DNA of 11,883 bases, from positions 1 through 11,883 of the forward strand of contig PCTT01000026.1 in NCBI GenBank assembly GCA_002771585.1, written 5' to 3'. Positions 11,135 through 11,883 of this stretch are shown here, piece by piece; positions within the stretch are counted from its first letter, which is position 1, and each line of letters opens with the position of its first letter. The notes under the pieces were generated by a model. The model made no database searches and had not been told where the DNA came from. It worked only from the letters and a program-made list of their open reading frames with translations. The translations under genes and the position numbers were made by a program. Source of the stretch: Candidatus Campbellbacteria bacterium CG22_combo_CG10-13_8_21_14_all_36_13 (GTDB lineage: Bacteria; Patescibacteriota; Minisyncoccia; Phycocordibacterales; PCTT01).

Positions 11135-11170
11135 ATTTTATAATACTTCCATTAATTCTAAATTCGGGTG

Positions 11171-11203
11171 TATAATCACATAGAATAAGCCTGTTCTTAT
11201 AAT
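11171..11203 (+). promoter_or_regulatory. Two candidate -10 boxes of the HNH gene
   Basis: TATAATCA occurs at 11171-11178 and again at 11198-11205, 27 bp apart and both followed by similar CATA-type sequence. The upstream copy is more likely to be used because transcription from the downstream one would begin at or inside the ribosome binding site. Confidence 0.4.
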
Positions 11204-11210
11204 CAGCATA

Positions 11211-11216
11211 AAGAGG
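11211..11216 (+). promoter_or_regulatory. Shine-Dalgarno site of the HNH gene
   Basis: AAGAGG lies 5 nt before the ATG at 11222, a good match to the anti-Shine-Dalgarno sequence at normal spacing. It is the only clear Shine-Dalgarno sequence among the genes in this window and fixes the start codon. Confidence 0.65.
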
Positions 11217-11221
11217 TTTTT

Positions 11222-11755
11222 ATGCAATCTCATCTATATGATCGGGTTTTGGTTTTGGATTGTAGAAATGTATTGATGGGCACCACCAGTGTTCGAGGTG
11301 TTTTTGTCTCAATTTTTAGAGACGAAATGGACGTATTGGAGTATAGGCATGGTGTATATATAAGGTCTTCACACCGACGTCATAGAGTACCTGAGGTGGT
11401 GCGTTGGAGGGAGCCCGTGAGATTTATTATGTATAGGTCTCTTGGTCCAACAAGACGTAATGTGTTGCTCAGAGATGAGAATATATGTGCGTATTGTGGC
11501 GGGACTGGCTATACGAGAGATCATATACTTCCCAAATCAAGAGGAGGCATAAGGTCTTGGGAAAATCTTGTTACAGCTTGCGAAGAGTGTAACAGAAAAA
11601 AGGGAGCTCGAACTCCAGAGGAGGCTGGTATGTCGCTCATTTATACTCCCCGTAAGCCAAATACACTAACACTAATTATATCTCGTCCACAAAAGGCACC
11701 AATACCAAAGAGCTGGAAAAGGTATCTGGAACCAGTTGAGTCCACTGGTACATGA
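11222..11755 (+). CDS. HNH endonuclease family protein
   Basis: A 177-residue protein. The first 75 residues (RVLVLDCRNVLMGTTSVRGV, ...RHRVPEVVRWREPVRF) match the N-terminal segment usual in this cyanobacterial/CPR HNH group. The nuclease domain follows: NVLLRDENICAYCGG with Cys89 and Cys92, TRDHILPKSRGG with Asp100-His101, WENLVTACEECNRKKGARTPEEAG with Asn115, Cys120, Cys123 and Asn124. The two CxxC pairs bind a structural zinc; His101 and the Asn residues form the metal site. All key residues are present. These are non-specific or nicking nucleases with no defined role; no methylase or phage gene is next to it. It has its own promoter region, Shine-Dalgarno site and terminator. Confidence 0.93.
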   Translation: MQSHLYDRVLVLDCRNVLMGTTSVRGVFVSIFRDEMDVLEYRHGVYIRSSHRRHRVPEVVRWREPVRFIMYRSLGPTRRNVLLRDENICAYCGGTGYTRDHILPKSRGGIRSWENLVTACEECNRKKGARTPEEAGMSLIYTPRKPNTLTLIISRPQKAPIPKSWKRYLEPVESTGT

Positions 11756-11768
11756 TTGAACACCTTTG

Positions 11769-11799
11769 GGGCCGCAAGCTTTGCTTGCGGCCCATTTTG
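11769..11799 (+). terminator. Terminator of the HNH gene
   Basis: An 11-bp GC-rich stem GGGCCGCAAGC/GCTTGCGGCCC (11769-11779 with 11783-11793) with loop TTT, followed by ATTTTG. The stem is strong but the T tract is short. Confidence 0.8.
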
Positions 11800-11833
11800 A
11801 TATAAATATTATTTAATGTTATTATTTTTCATT

Positions 11834-11883
11834 ATGTTGAATAATAAAATTACATCAATAATTATTGGACTCGTATTTGTTAT
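11834..11883 (+). CDS. Start of a probable membrane or secreted protein (cut by window end)
   Basis: ATG at 11834 opens a frame that reads MLNNKITSIIIGLVFV to the window end. A short polar start with one Lys followed by a hydrophobic run looks like a signal peptide or first transmembrane helix. A TATTAT box at 11820-11825 ends 8 nt before the ATG, in line with the other genes here. Only 16 codons are visible, so the call is tentative. Confidence 0.4.
   Translation, partial: MLNNKITSIIIGLVFV

Overview
The window is AT-rich bacterial DNA with short intergenic gaps, almost no Shine-Dalgarno sequences, many small genes and frequent palindromic intergenic elements. The gene set fits a member of the Candidatus Patescibacteria (CPR), most likely the Parcubacteria/Paceibacteria side: MsrA, an M15 peptidase on a membrane anchor, a cold-shock protein, TypA, a DUF2914 membrane protein, a YbjQ protein, an HI0933/BaiN-type flavoprotein, a PIF1-like helicase with a C-terminal winged helix, a type IV pilin and a cyanobacterial/CPR-type HNH nuclease. 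This placement is an inference from gene style. There is no rRNA, tRNA, transposase, integrase or CRISPR array to anchor it.

Layout. 1-1900: msrA (+) meets a VanY-like peptidase (-) tail to tail with a 4-nt overlap; a cold-shock gene (-) lies upstream of the peptidase behind a 24-bp bidirectional terminator. 1883-2295: a regulatory stretch with the csp promoter and leader, a 114-bp nested palindromic element and the typA leader with a possible 24-codon upstream ORF. 2296-4080: typA. 4081-4777: typA terminator, a cluster of ATTACGATA palindromes, a 40-residue very basic protein gene on the minus strand (easy to miss) and its long leader. 4778-6136: a DUF2914 membrane protein (-) and a small two-helix membrane protein (+). 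6174-8384: a minus-strand cluster reading antitoxin, toxin, flavoprotein, YbjQ, 39-residue membrane peptide. 8385-8628: divergent promoter region with two separate 7-bp tandem arrays. 8629-10320: PIF1-like helicase. 10351-11059: pilin and a small membrane protein (-). 11222-11755: HNH nuclease (+). 11834-end: start of another probably membrane or exported protein.

How the genes relate. The window is a mosaic of short transcription units and not a pathway. Tight links are the RHH antitoxin/RelE toxin pair (2-nt gap), with the flavoprotein start codon overlapping the toxin stop; YbjQ and its 39-residue partner (5 nt apart); and the small membrane protein overlapping the pilin start. MsrA and the flavoprotein act in redox or repair chemistry. 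The peptidase, pilin and small membrane proteins belong to the cell surface.

Most notable signals: (i) -10 boxes sitting exactly 6 nt before the ATG of msrA, the DUF2914 gene and the helicase, implying leaderless mRNAs; (ii) a GC-rich palindrome inserted in frame in msrA; (iii) a start codon held in the loop of a 10-bp hairpin (typA) and a 10-bp pairing against the region just upstream of the csp start, both in cold-linked genes; (iv) the nested multi-hairpin repeat at 2087-2200; (v) two 7-bp-period arrays upstream of the helicase; (vi) two unlisted small proteins (40 and 39 aa).
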